A stretch of DNA of 64,000 nucleotides. Source: Acidimicrobiales bacterium (GTDB taxonomy: Bacteria; Actinomycetota; Acidimicrobiia; Acidimicrobiales; Iamiaceae). The notes under the pieces were generated by a model. The model was given only the letters and a program-made list of their open reading frames with translations. It did no database searches and had not been told where the DNA came from. This document shows, piece by piece, positions 1 to 7,869 of this stretch (positions are counted from its first letter, which is position 1; each line of letters opens with the position of its first letter). A program made the translations under genes and the position numbers. The stretch covers positions 104,994 to 168,993 of the forward strand of contig DASQKY010000051.1 in NCBI GenBank assembly GCA_035630295.1, given 5' to 3'.

Positions 1-1
1 C

Positions 2-670
2 CCGGCCTACTCGGCCGAGGCCGTGGCCCACGCCGAGGCCGGCGGGGTGTGGGCCGTGGCCTGCATCCGGGGCGGGGCCGAGGAGGGCGAGGCCTGGCAC
101 CGGGCCGGCCAGCGGGCCCACAAGCCCCAGGTCTTCGCCGACTTCGAAGCCGCCGCCGACTGGCTGGTGGCCGAGGGGCGCACCAGCCGGTCCCGGCTGG
201 CCGTCCGGGGCGGCAGCAACGGGGGCCTGCTGGTCACCGCGGTGCTCACCCGACGCCCCGGCCTGTGCGCCGCCGTCCACGCCGCCGTGCCGCTGTGCGA
301 CATGGTCCGCTACCCACGGTTCCGCATCGCCCGCCTGTGGGTGCCCGAGTACGGCGACCCCGACCGGCCCGACGAGCTGGCCTGGCTGCTCTCCTACTCG
401 CCGTACCACCGGGTGGTCGACGGCACCGACCTGCCCGCCGTCCTGCTGACCGCCGGGGCCGAGGACTCCCGGGTCGACCCCCTCCACGCCCGCAAGATGG
501 CCGCCCGCCTCCAGGCCGCGGCCGCCCCGGCGAGCGGACCGGTCCTGCTGCGGATCGAGCGGGACGCCGGGCACGGGCAGGGCAAGCCCACCTCTCGACG
601 GGCCGAGGAGGGCGCCGACGTGCTCGGCTTCCTCCACGCCGCCCTGGGGGTCGAGGCCCCGGCCGGCTGA
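2..670 (+). CDS. Prolyl oligopeptidase family serine peptidase (C-terminal part)
   Basis: This is the C-terminal alpha/beta-hydrolase domain of an S9-family peptidase; the gene begins before the window and is open from base 2. The nucleophile motif GGSNGG has its Ser codon at 215-217. The acid loop EDSRVDP (Asp about 464-466) and DAGHGQGKP (His 572-574) complete the catalytic triad in the order and spacing typical of prolyl endopeptidases. Such enzymes cleave short peptides after proline, usually in the cytoplasm or periplasm. The stop is one base from the end of the convergent kinase gene. Whether a signal peptide or the usual beta-propeller exists upstream cannot be seen. Confidence 0.9.
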   Translation, partial: PAYSAEAVAHAEAGGVWAVACIRGGAEEGEAWHRAGQRAHKPQVFADFEAAADWLVAEGRTSRSRLAVRGGSNGGLLVTAVLTRRPGLCAAVHAAVPLCDMVRYPRFRIARLWVPEYGDPDRPDELAWLLSYSPYHRVVDGTDLPAVLLTAGAEDSRVDPLHARKMAARLQAAAAPASGPVLLRIERDAGHGQGKPTSRRAEEGADVLGFLHAALGVEAPAG

Positions 671-671
671 G

Positions 672-2501
672 TCAGCCTCCGAGGGGCCAGGCCTCGGGCC
701 GGAACCAGGCCCCGGCCGCGGCGACCAGCAGGCACACCGCCACCACCACGGCGGCCACCGGCGTGAGCCGGCCCCGGGGGAGCAGGCGGGTGGCCAGCGC
801 GTCGAGGGCCACGTGGCTGCGGAAGCCGGGGCCGCCCCGCCCGATGGACGAGGCCAGCACCCACCCGGCGCCCACCCCGGTGGCCCGCAGGACCCAGGAG
901 CCGGCCCCGGCCGCCCCGTCGAACAGCTCGGTGCCGTACCAGAGGCACAGGCCCACGCCCAGGATGCCGGCCGCCCCCAGGCCCCGCACCAGGCCCACGG
1001 CCACGTTGCGGGCCCACCACCCCGGCGCCCAGGCCAGGCTGCGATGGGGCCGGACCAGCCGGTCGCCCACCGTGGCCAGGGCCGGGGCCACCCCGACGGC
1101 CAGCGCCAGGGTGACGGTCACCGGCTGGGCGCTGGCCAGCGCCACCGCGGCCAGCCCCAAGGGCAGCGTGACCCACCCCCGCCCCCGGGGCGGCGCGCCG
1201 ACCCCGGGGGCGACGGGCACAGGAGCGGCGACCGGCGGGAGGGGCTCCCAGGAAGGGACGGGAGGCCCAGCGGGGGCGGCCGGCGCCGGCACCACCGCCC
1301 GGTGCCGGGCCGCCGGCGGGGGGCCGGGCGACGACGCCGCCGGGCCGGGGATGGCGGCGCCGGGACGACGGGGAGGCGGGTCCACGATCGTCACCGTGGT
1401 CGGGCTCGCCCGGGGATCGAGCACCTGGGGATCGAGCACCGTCGGCGGGTCGTCGAGGGCGGGCCGACGGGCGGCGGCCTCCCCGGGGGCGTCGGGGTCG
1501 AGGCCCAGGCGGGCCAGCAGGTCGCCCACCGAGGGGGGCCGGCGGTCGGGGTCGAGGGCCACCGCGGCGGCCAGGGCGTCGCTGACCGGCCGGCTCACCG
1601 AGGGGTTCAGGCGCCAGGCCGGCACCAGGTCGTCGTCCCGGGCCCGGTCCACGGCGCCGGCCGGAGCGTGCCCCGTGACCAGCCGGTACAGCGTGGCGCC
1701 CAGGGCGTAGACGTCGGAGCGGGGGCCGAAGCGGGCGGAGCCCTCGTACTGCTCGGGCGAGCCGTAGCCGGGGGTCACGATCCGGGTCATGGAAGTGGTG
1801 CGGTCGGCGGCGAAGGGCCGGGCCAGGCCGAAGTCGATCAGCACCACCCGGCCGTCGTCGGTGCGGACCAGGTTGGCCGGGCTGACGTCGCGGTGGAGCA
1901 CGCCGGCCCGGTGCACCACGGCCAGGGCCGCCGCCACCTGCTCGGCCACGTGGAGGGCCTCGGCCTGGCTGAAGGGGCCCCGCCGGGCCCGCAGCTCCTG
2001 GGCCAGGGTGTGGCCCCGGAGGCGCTCCAGCACCAGGTAGGCGGTGCCGTTCTCCTCCATGGCCCCCCAGATGCGCACGATGCCGGGGTGGCCGAAGCGG
2101 GCCAGGGTGGTGGCCTCCCGCAGGAAGCGCTCCCGGGCCCGGGCGAAGCCGGCCTCGGCCCCCTCGGCCACCCGCACCTCCAGGCCCCGGCGGCCGGCTC
2201 CGTCGGGGAACAGCTCCTTGACCGCCACCGGGCGACGCAGCCGCTCGTCGGTGGCCGCGTAGGTGATGCCGAACCCGCCCCGGCCCAGCACCTCGCCCAG
2301 GCGGTAGCGCCCGTCGCCCAGCGTGGTGCCGGCCGGCAGGGCCACCGGCGCCCCGGCCACCTGGTCCCCGCCGGTCCCCTCGGGCTCGGGGGCCTGGTCC
2401 CCACCGAGGACAGGGGGGTGGACCGGGGACACCACGCCCAGAGGGTACGGCCGGGCGGCGCCGGTCACCCCGGCACCGGGGTGGGACGCCCACCCGTTCA
2501 C
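672..2501 (-). CDS. Ser/Thr protein kinase with multi-pass membrane C-terminus
   Basis: A 609-residue Hanks-type kinase. The catalytic domain spans about residues 60-320: glycine loop GRGGFG, VAVKEL lysine, catalytic loop HRDVSPANL, metal loop IDFGLA, and GSPEQYE in the APE position. A Pro/Ala-rich linker follows (about 330-430), then a C-terminal half with several hydrophobic segments instead of the single helix plus PASTA or sensor domain usual in actinobacteria. The GTG start overlaps the stop of the upstream DUF983 gene (GTGA), suggesting translational coupling. A start about 22 codons in is possible. Substrates are unknown. HRDVSPAN replaces the commoner HRDVKPxN; this variant is known in bacterial kinases. 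Confidence 0.88.
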   Translation of the reverse strand: MNGWASHPGAGVTGAARPYPLGVVSPVHPPVLGGDQAPEPEGTGGDQVAGAPVALPAGTTLGDGRYRLGEVLGRGGFGITYAATDERLRRPVAVKELFPDGAGRRGLEVRVAEGAEAGFARARERFLREATTLARFGHPGIVRIWGAMEENGTAYLVLERLRGHTLAQELRARRGPFSQAEALHVAEQVAAALAVVHRAGVLHRDVSPANLVRTDDGRVVLIDFGLARPFAADRTTSMTRIVTPGYGSPEQYEGSARFGPRSDVYALGATLYRLVTGHAPAGAVDRARDDDLVPAWRLNPSVSRPVSDALAAAVALDPDRRPPSVGDLLARLGLDPDAPGEAAARRPALDDPPTVLDPQVLDPRASPTTVTIVDPPPRRPGAAIPGPAASSPGPPPAARHRAVVPAPAAPAGPPVPSWEPLPPVAAPVPVAPGVGAPPRGRGWVTLPLGLAAVALASAQPVTVTLALAVGVAPALATVGDRLVRPHRSLAWAPGWWARNVAVGLVRGLGAAGILGVGLCLWYGTELFDGAAGAGSWVLRATGVGAGWVLASSIGRGGPGFRSHVALDALATRLLPRGRLTPVAAVVVAVCLLVAAAGAWFRPEAWPLGG

Positions 2502-3004
2502 GGGGCGGGGGGCCCGTCCCGGTCGTCGCCGGGGATGGCGTCGCCGTCCCGGTCGGGGGCCTCGTCACCGTCCACCGCCTCGGCGGCGTCGAGGATCTCG
2601 TCCAGCTCGAGGGGCGCCATGGCCAGGTCCAGGGCCGACCACAGCGTGCGGGCCACCGGGTAGAAGGCGATGGGGACCACCACGGCCAGGGCGACGGACA
2701 CGGCCACGAAGCCGGCGACGCCCCCCTCGTGGCCGTTGGCCCGCCACAGGGCGTAGCCCATCACCACCACGAACAGCACCCCCAGGATGCAGCTCAGGTT
2801 CAGCAGGTAGACGCCGGTGAAGTAGCCCGGCTCGCGGGCGAAGAGCAGCCCGCACCGGGGGCAGCGGTCGTGGATCGACCAGTAGGTGCGGAACAGCCCC
2901 CCGCTCCCGCAGCGGGGGCAGCGGCGCCGCGCTCCCCGGCGCAGCAGGGTGCCCACCGGGGGCGGGCCGGCTCGGGCGTCGTCGGCGTGGAGGTCGGGGG
3001 CCAT
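2498..3004 (-). CDS. DUF983 family Zn-ribbon membrane protein
   Basis: A 168-residue protein. The N-terminal half has two CPRCG knuckles (RCPRCGSGG and RCPRCGLLF, about residues 28-55) forming a zinc ribbon, followed by two strong transmembrane helices (about residues 65-85 and 95-118) and an acidic tail. This is the DUF983 layout; its function is not established. The ATG at 3004 is chosen because the ribbon begins shortly after it and the longer upstream frame is Arg/Pro-rich shadow. It lies 31 bases after the ABC permease stop and overlaps the kinase start by four bases, so exporter, DUF983 and kinase may share one transcript. No good Shine-Dalgarno sequence is visible. Confidence 0.78.
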   Translation of the reverse strand: MAPDLHADDARAGPPPVGTLLRRGARRRCPRCGSGGLFRTYWSIHDRCPRCGLLFAREPGYFTGVYLLNLSCILGVLFVVVMGYALWRANGHEGGVAGFVAVSVALAVVVPIAFYPVARTLWSALDLAMAPLELDEILDAAEAVDGDEAPDRDGDAIPGDDRDGPPAP

Positions 3005-3035
3005 GGAGGGTGTCGTCGCTCGGGCGGCGGCCCGC

Positions 3036-3929
3036 CTACTCCACCTTCTGGAACTGCCGGACGGCGACGGCGAGCATGGCCACACCGAGCACGGCCACCA
3101 GGCCCAGCTGGCACAGCGTGGGGACCTCCCAACCCCACCAGGTGATGGGCGGGTTGAGGCGATCGAGGGCGCCGGGCGGGGCGTCGACCCGGCTGAAGGC
3201 CGCCGTCCGCACCGGGTGCACGGCGTAGGTGACGGGGTTGACCTTGACCAGGACGGCCAGCCAGCCCGGCAGGTCACCCACCGGGTACAGGGCGCCGGAG
3301 AGGAACGACAGGGGCAGGACCAGCATCTGCATGATGCCCATGACGGTCTGGATCTGCTGGATGCGGGCCACCACCACCAGCCCCAGGGCGGTCAGGGTGA
3401 ACGACAGCAGGAACACCTCGGCCAGGATCACCACCACCAGCACCGGGGTGAGGCGCACGTGCACCACCGGGGCCAGGATCAGGATCACCACGCTCTGCAC
3501 GGTGGCCACCGTGGCCCCACCCAGGGCCTTGCCCAGGATGATCGAGCCCCGCCGCACCGGGGCCACCAGCATCTCCCGCAGGAAGCCGAACTCCCGGTCC
3601 CAGACGATCGACACCGCCGAGAAGATGGCCGTGAACATGGTCGAGGTGGCCAGGATCCCCGGGTACATGAACGTCCGCAGGTCGATCCCGGCCGTGGTCC
3701 CCTCCGTCAGGGTCGAGAGACCGGTGCCCAGCACGAACAGGAACAGCACCGGCTGCACCAGGGCCGAGACGAACCGCAGCCGGTCCTGGGCGAAGCGGAT
3801 CAGCTCCCGGTGCATGACGACCTTGACGGCCTGGAGGTCGCGGCGCAGGCCGGGCTCGGCCACCATCACCGGCACCACGGAGGTCGCGGCGCCGGGCTCG
3901 GAGGTGGGGGTGGGGGCGGTCGTGGTCAC
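3036..3929 (-). CDS. ABC-2 type transporter permease (DrrB-like)
   Basis: A 297-residue integral membrane protein with about six hydrophobic segments and the ABC-2 permease pattern (VVMHRELIRFAQDRLRF near the N terminus, then repeated helices). It follows four bases behind an ABC ATPase of the DrrA type, so together they should form an efflux or lipid/drug export system in the cytoplasmic membrane. The substrate cannot be deduced. The cytoplasmic N-terminal 30 residues are Thr/Pro-rich. Confidence 0.88.
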   Translation of the reverse strand: MTTTAPTPTSEPGAATSVVPVMVAEPGLRRDLQAVKVVMHRELIRFAQDRLRFVSALVQPVLFLFVLGTGLSTLTEGTTAGIDLRTFMYPGILATSTMFTAIFSAVSIVWDREFGFLREMLVAPVRRGSIILGKALGGATVATVQSVVILILAPVVHVRLTPVLVVVILAEVFLLSFTLTALGLVVVARIQQIQTVMGIMQMLVLPLSFLSGALYPVGDLPGWLAVLVKVNPVTYAVHPVRTAAFSRVDAPPGALDRLNPPITWWGWEVPTLCQLGLVAVLGVAMLAVAVRQFQKVE

Positions 3930-3933
3930 GGGG

Positions 3934-4911
3934 TCACCGCCGGCTCTGGGCGAAGGGGTTGAACATCCCCGGCGCCTGCTCGGCGTCGCGGATGGTCCGC
4001 CCGGTGTAGGACAGGAAGACGTCGTCCAGGGTGGGGCGGCGCACGTTGATGGAGGTGACGGCCACGCCCAGGCCGGTCACCACGGCGGGGACGAAGGCCT
4101 CGCCGTCGGGCACCTTGACCTCGATGCCGTCCTCCACCGCCACCGCCTCCAGGGCGAAGCGGTCCCGCAGGGCGACGGTGGCGGCCCCGTCGTCCACGGT
4201 GCGGAGCCGGACGGTGTCGGTGTCGACCGAGGCCTTGAGCCCGTCCGGCGTGTCGAGGGCGATGATCCGGCCGGTGTCGATGATGGCGATGCGGTCGCAG
4301 TTCTCGGCCTCGTCCATGTAGTGGGTGGTGAGGAAGATGGTGATGGCCTCGGTGCGTCGCAGCTCGTCGATGTACTCCCAGATGGAGCGGCGGGTCTGGG
4401 GATCGAGGCCCACGGTGGGCTCGTCCAGGAACAGAACCCGGGGCGAGTGCATGAGGCCCCGGGCGATCTCCAGCCGCCGCTTCATCCCGCCCGAGAAGTT
4501 CTGCACCTTGGAGCCCCGCCGCTCCCACAGGCCCACCATCTCCAGCACCCGCCGGAGCCGGTCGTCGAGCACCTCGCGGGGGATGCCGTAGAGCTCGGCG
4601 TGGAACCGCAGGTTGCGCTCGGCCGTGAGGTACTGGTCGAGGGTGGTGTCCTGGAACACCAGCCCGATGTGGCGGCGCACCTGGTCCCGCTGGCTGACCA
4701 CGTCGAAGCCGGCCACCGCGGCGGTGCCTTCGGTGGGCTCGGCCAGGGTGCAGAGGATCTTGATGGTGGTGGACTTGCCGGCCCCGTTGGGGCCCAGGAA
4801 GCCGAAGGTCTCGCCCGGGGTGACGTCCAGGTCGATGCCGTCGACGGCGGTGAAGTCGCCGAAGCGCTTGCGCAGGCCCCGCACCCGCACAGCGCCGGTG
4901 GTCACGTCCAT
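3934..4911 (-). CDS. ABC transporter ATP-binding protein (DrrA-like)
   Basis: A 325-residue daunorubicin-resistance-type ATPase. Walker A is GPNGAGKST (about residues 40-48), the Q-loop is VFQDTTLDQYLT, the signature is FSGGMKRRLEIARGL, and Walker B is VLFLDEPTVGLD, followed by an H-loop (TTHYMDEAE). The C-terminal 90 residues match the accessory domain of DrrA-type proteins. It drives the adjacent ABC-2 permease. The start is ATG 4911, preceded by GGGGAG. A GTG at 4905 is also possible because it overlaps, as GTGA, the stop of a small leaderless ORF (4902-4952) immediately upstream. Expression is therefore likely tied to translation of that ORF. Confidence 0.92.
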   Translation of the reverse strand: MDVTTGAVRVRGLRKRFGDFTAVDGIDLDVTPGETFGFLGPNGAGKSTTIKILCTLAEPTEGTAAVAGFDVVSQRDQVRRHIGLVFQDTTLDQYLTAERNLRFHAELYGIPREVLDDRLRRVLEMVGLWERRGSKVQNFSGGMKRRLEIARGLMHSPRVLFLDEPTVGLDPQTRRSIWEYIDELRRTEAITIFLTTHYMDEAENCDRIAIIDTGRIIALDTPDGLKASVDTDTVRLRTVDDGAATVALRDRFALEAVAVEDGIEVKVPDGEAFVPAVVTGLGVAVTSINVRRPTLDDVFLSYTGRTIRDAEQAPGMFNPFAQSRR

Positions 4912-4952
4912 CTCGCTCCCCGTCCGGCGCCGTCGCCGCGCCTCGTGCTCAT
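4902..4952 (-). CDS. Leaderless 16-codon upstream ORF of the ABC exporter
   Basis: ATG at 4952 begins a 16-residue ORF (MSTRRGDGAGRGARWT). A -10-like TAGGGT ends eight bases before it and there is no room for a Shine-Dalgarno site. Its stop at 4904-4902 lies inside the first codons of the ABC ATPase and overlaps a GTG codon of that frame. The Arg-rich product looks like a translated leader rather than a functional protein. Supported only by position and by recurrence of the same layout elsewhere in this window. Confidence 0.45.
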   Translation of the reverse strand: MSTRRGDGAGRGARWT

Positions 4953-4960
4953 GGGCCCCA

Positions 4961-4966
4961 ACCCTA
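4961..4966 (-). promoter_or_regulatory. -10 element TAGGGT for leaderless uORF/ABC operon
   Basis: TAGGGT on the minus strand, eight bases before ATG 4952. It lies in the short gap after the GlgC-like gene's stop. No convincing -35 box. Confidence 0.5.
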
Positions 4967-4975
4967 GGGACCCGG

Positions 4976-6169
4976 TCAGCGGACGGTGGCCGCGGCGTCC
5001 ACCGGCTCCAGGTGGGTGCCGGCCGCCACCTCGACGCCGGCGGCCAGGCGCCGGCCCGCCCCGACCAGCACCGGGTGCCGGGCCTGCGGGGCGCCCAGGC
5101 GGGCCCGGGCCCCGATCCAGGCCCGCTCGGCCACCACGGCCCGGGCCACCGACGCCCCCGGCCCCACCTTCACGTCCTCCATGAGCACGCTGTGGCGCAC
5201 CTCGGCCCCCGCCTCCACCACCACGCCGGGGCCGAGGACGGAGTCGACCACCGTCCCCCGCACCACCGCCCCGCCGCACACCCACGACCCGTCGATCCGG
5301 GCCGAGGCCTCGATCCGGGCCGGGGCCCGGGGTACCGCCGCGCTCAGCACCGGCCACGACGGGTCGTCGAGGCGCATCGGAGGGCGGGGCCGCAGCAGCT
5401 CGAGCTGGGCGTCGAGGTAGGCCCGGGGCGTGCCCAGATCCCGCCAGTGGCCGTGGTGGGCCAGGGCCCGAGCTCGGCCCCGGTCCACGAAGGCCGGCAC
5501 CAGCGCGTCGCCGTAGTCCCCGACGGGCTCGTCGGCCCGGGCCAGCTCGCCCAGCACGTCCAGCAGCACGTCGGGCGCGTAGGCGAAGACCTCGGTGGCC
5601 GCCGTGCGGTGGGGTGGGTCGTCGGGCTTGTCGTGCAGGCCGGTGACCCGGCCGTCGCCGGCCACGTCGACCAGGGCGTGGCGGGTCGGGTCCTGGGTGC
5701 GGGCCAGCTCGGTGGTGACGATGGTCAGCTCCGCCCCCGAGGCCAGGTGCTCGTCGGCCACCGCCCCCAGGTCGATGGCGGTCAGGTGGTCGGCCGAGGC
5801 CACCAGCACCACGTCGGGGTCGAAGGCCGCCACCAGCCGGGCCTGGCGGGCCAGGGCGTCGGCGTTGCCGGCCGCGAAGCCCTCGCCGGTGTCGCCCTGG
5901 TACGGCGGCAGGACCTGGAGCCCGCCCCGGCTGCGGTCCAGGTCCCACGGCCGGCCCCCGGCCAGGTGCTCGTTGAGGAGGTGGGGCTCGTACTGCTGCA
6001 CCACCCACACGTCGCGCAGGCCGCTGTGGGCGGCGTTGGACAGCATGAGGTCGATCAGGCGGTAGGCGCCGCCCACCGGGAGGCTGGGCTTGGCCCGCCC
6101 GGTGGTGAGCACGTCGAGGCGCGAGCCCTGGCCGCCGGCCAGGACGATGAGCAGGGGGCGGCGGGCCAC
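4976..6169 (-). CDS. Glucose-1-phosphate adenylyltransferase-like nucleotidyltransferase
   Basis: A 397-residue GlgC-type protein. The N-terminal nucleotidyltransferase domain has LAGGQGSRL and RAKPSLPVGG in the first 35 residues, GTGEG-like DTGEGFAAGNADAL near 105, and HWRDLGTP. A C-terminal left-handed beta-helix of hexapeptide repeats follows (about residues 280-370). GlgC makes ADP-glucose for glycogen or maltosyl synthesis in the cytoplasm; no other glycogen genes are nearby. The start is GTG 6169 because GGAGGAGG sits directly upstream and the fold begins at residue 5. It is slightly shorter than typical GlgC (about 400-430) and motif details differ, so a related sugar-phosphate nucleotidyltransferase is possible. 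Confidence 0.78.
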   Translation of the reverse strand: MARRPLLIVLAGGQGSRLDVLTTGRAKPSLPVGGAYRLIDLMLSNAAHSGLRDVWVVQQYEPHLLNEHLAGGRPWDLDRSRGGLQVLPPYQGDTGEGFAAGNADALARQARLVAAFDPDVVLVASADHLTAIDLGAVADEHLASGAELTIVTTELARTQDPTRHALVDVAGDGRVTGLHDKPDDPPHRTAATEVFAYAPDVLLDVLGELARADEPVGDYGDALVPAFVDRGRARALAHHGHWRDLGTPRAYLDAQLELLRPRPPMRLDDPSWPVLSAAVPRAPARIEASARIDGSWVCGGAVVRGTVVDSVLGPGVVVEAGAEVRHSVLMEDVKVGPGASVARAVVAERAWIGARARLGAPQARHPVLVGAGRRLAAGVEVAAGTHLEPVDAAATVR

Positions 6170-6249
6170 GGGCCTCCTCCGGTCGTCGGGGTCCTCCCGG
6201 TCTAGCGGGTGGGGGCGATGGCCGGGCGCCGGGCCCGGCGCCTGCCACC

Positions 6250-7863
6250 ATGGCGCCCGTGCTCCCACGACCGCCCTGGTGGCGTGCCCTGGCCGTCCTG
6301 GTGGCGGTGGCCCTGGTGGCCGGCTGCTCCCGGGGCGACGACGGGGCCACGGCGCCGGCGCCGCCCTCCACCGGCGGCCCGACCGGGTCGGCCGCCCCCA
6401 CCGGGGGGCGACCCGGGGACCGGCCGCCGGTCGACGACGGGGGCCCGGCCGACCCCGCGGCCCACGCCACCCTCGGCTCGTGGGAGCGGTGCCGGGGCGC
6501 CTTCCAGTGCGCCACCCTGACCGTGCCCCGGGACTGGTCGGAGCTCGACGGGCCGACCCTGGACCTGGCCGTGATGCGCCGGCCGGCCACCGGCGAGCGC
6601 ATCGGCTCGCTGCTGCTGAACCCCGGCGGCCCCGGCGCCTCCGGCCGCGACTTCCTGGAGGGCTTCACCTCCCTGCCCACCGGTCTCGGCGACCGCTTCG
6701 ACGTGGTCGCCTGGGACCCGCGGGGCACCGGCGGCTCCCAGCGCATCGACTGCACCTCCGACGAGGAGCTGCTGGGCGCCGAGATCGACCCCACCCCCGA
6801 GGACCCGGCCGACGTCGCGGCCATCCGGGCCGACGCCCAGGAGGGCCTGGACGCCTGCCTGGCCGCCGTCGGGGACCTGCTGGAGGTGGTGGGCACCCGC
6901 TCCACGGTGCGCGACCTCGACGCCCTGCGGGGCGCCCTGGGCGACGACGCCCTCACCTACCTGGGCTACAGCTACGGCACCACCATCGGCCTGGAGTACC
7001 TGCGCCGCTACCCCCACCGGGTGCGGGCCATGGTGCTCGACGGCGTGTCGCTGCCGGGTGTGGACCCGGTGGAGGACGTCCACGTCCAGGCCCAGGGCTT
7101 CGAGCGCACCCTCGGGGCCTACCTGGCCGCCTGCCCCCGGCGCCCCGGCTGCCCCCTGGGCCAGGACCCCCGGGCCACGCTGGCGGACGTGGTGGCCCGC
7201 CTGGAGGCCGAGCGGGTCCCCGCCTCCTACGCCCTGGGAGCCGACGGCGCCCAGCGGCAGGGCACGGCCGGGGTGGGCGAGCTGTACGTGGCCGTGGCCG
7301 TGTCGCTCTACAGCGAGCAGGGCTGGGGCCAGCTCGACCGGGCCCTGGCCGAGGTGCTGGGCCCCGAGCCGGCGGGCCGGACCCTCCTGTCCCTGCGCGA
7401 CTCGTACTACGGCCGGACCGCGGAGGGCGCCTGGCACGACGACGCCGACGCCCGGGGCGCCATCCGCTGCGCCGACCAGGAGGCCCGGGCGGCCCAGCCC
7501 GAGGGCGACCCGGCCCTGGCCGACCGCTGGGGGGCCGAGCTGCCGTTCTGGGGCCGCTGGTTCGCGGTCGGCACGCCCGGGTGCTGGGGCCTGCCCCCCG
7601 CCACCGAGCCGTTGGCGACCCTGGCCGACGGGGCCGTGGCCGACGCCCCACCGGTGGTGCTGGTGGGGTCCACCGAGGACCCGGCCACCCCCTACCAGCA
7701 GGCCCGGGACGCCCACCGCGTCGTCGAGGGCTCCCGCCTGGTCACCTACGAGGGGCCCGAGCACACCGCCTACCGCTCCCTCACCGACTGCATCGACAAC
7801 CCCGTCACCGCCTACCTGGTCGCCCTCACCCTCCCCCCCGCCGACCTCCGCTGCCCGGGCTGA
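6250..7863 (+). CDS. Alpha/beta-hydrolase lipoprotein, tripeptidyl aminopeptidase (TAP) type
   Basis: A 537-residue secreted hydrolase of the SlpD/SlpE type found in Streptomyces and relatives. The signal peptide ends in the lipobox LVAGC (Cys about residue 26), so the protein should be anchored outside the membrane. A Pro/Gly-rich linker precedes the hydrolase core. The oxyanion region is NPGGPGASG, the nucleophile elbow is GYSYGTTIG (about residue 240), and the TAP-like C-terminal domain carries STEDPATPY (Asp) and GPEHTAYRS (His). The predicted role is exopeptidase action on extracellular peptides. The start is placed at the only ATG giving a proper signal peptide; no clear Shine-Dalgarno sequence. 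Confidence 0.88.
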   Translation: MAPVLPRPPWWRALAVLVAVALVAGCSRGDDGATAPAPPSTGGPTGSAAPTGGRPGDRPPVDDGGPADPAAHATLGSWERCRGAFQCATLTVPRDWSELDGPTLDLAVMRRPATGERIGSLLLNPGGPGASGRDFLEGFTSLPTGLGDRFDVVAWDPRGTGGSQRIDCTSDEELLGAEIDPTPEDPADVAAIRADAQEGLDACLAAVGDLLEVVGTRSTVRDLDALRGALGDDALTYLGYSYGTTIGLEYLRRYPHRVRAMVLDGVSLPGVDPVEDVHVQAQGFERTLGAYLAACPRRPGCPLGQDPRATLADVVARLEAERVPASYALGADGAQRQGTAGVGELYVAVAVSLYSEQGWGQLDRALAEVLGPEPAGRTLLSLRDSYYGRTAEGAWHDDADARGAIRCADQEARAAQPEGDPALADRWGAELPFWGRWFAVGTPGCWGLPPATEPLATLADGAVADAPPVVLVGSTEDPATPYQQARDAHRVVEGSRLVTYEGPEHTAYRSLTDCIDNPVTAYLVALTLPPADLRCPG

Positions 7864-7869
7864 GCGACC

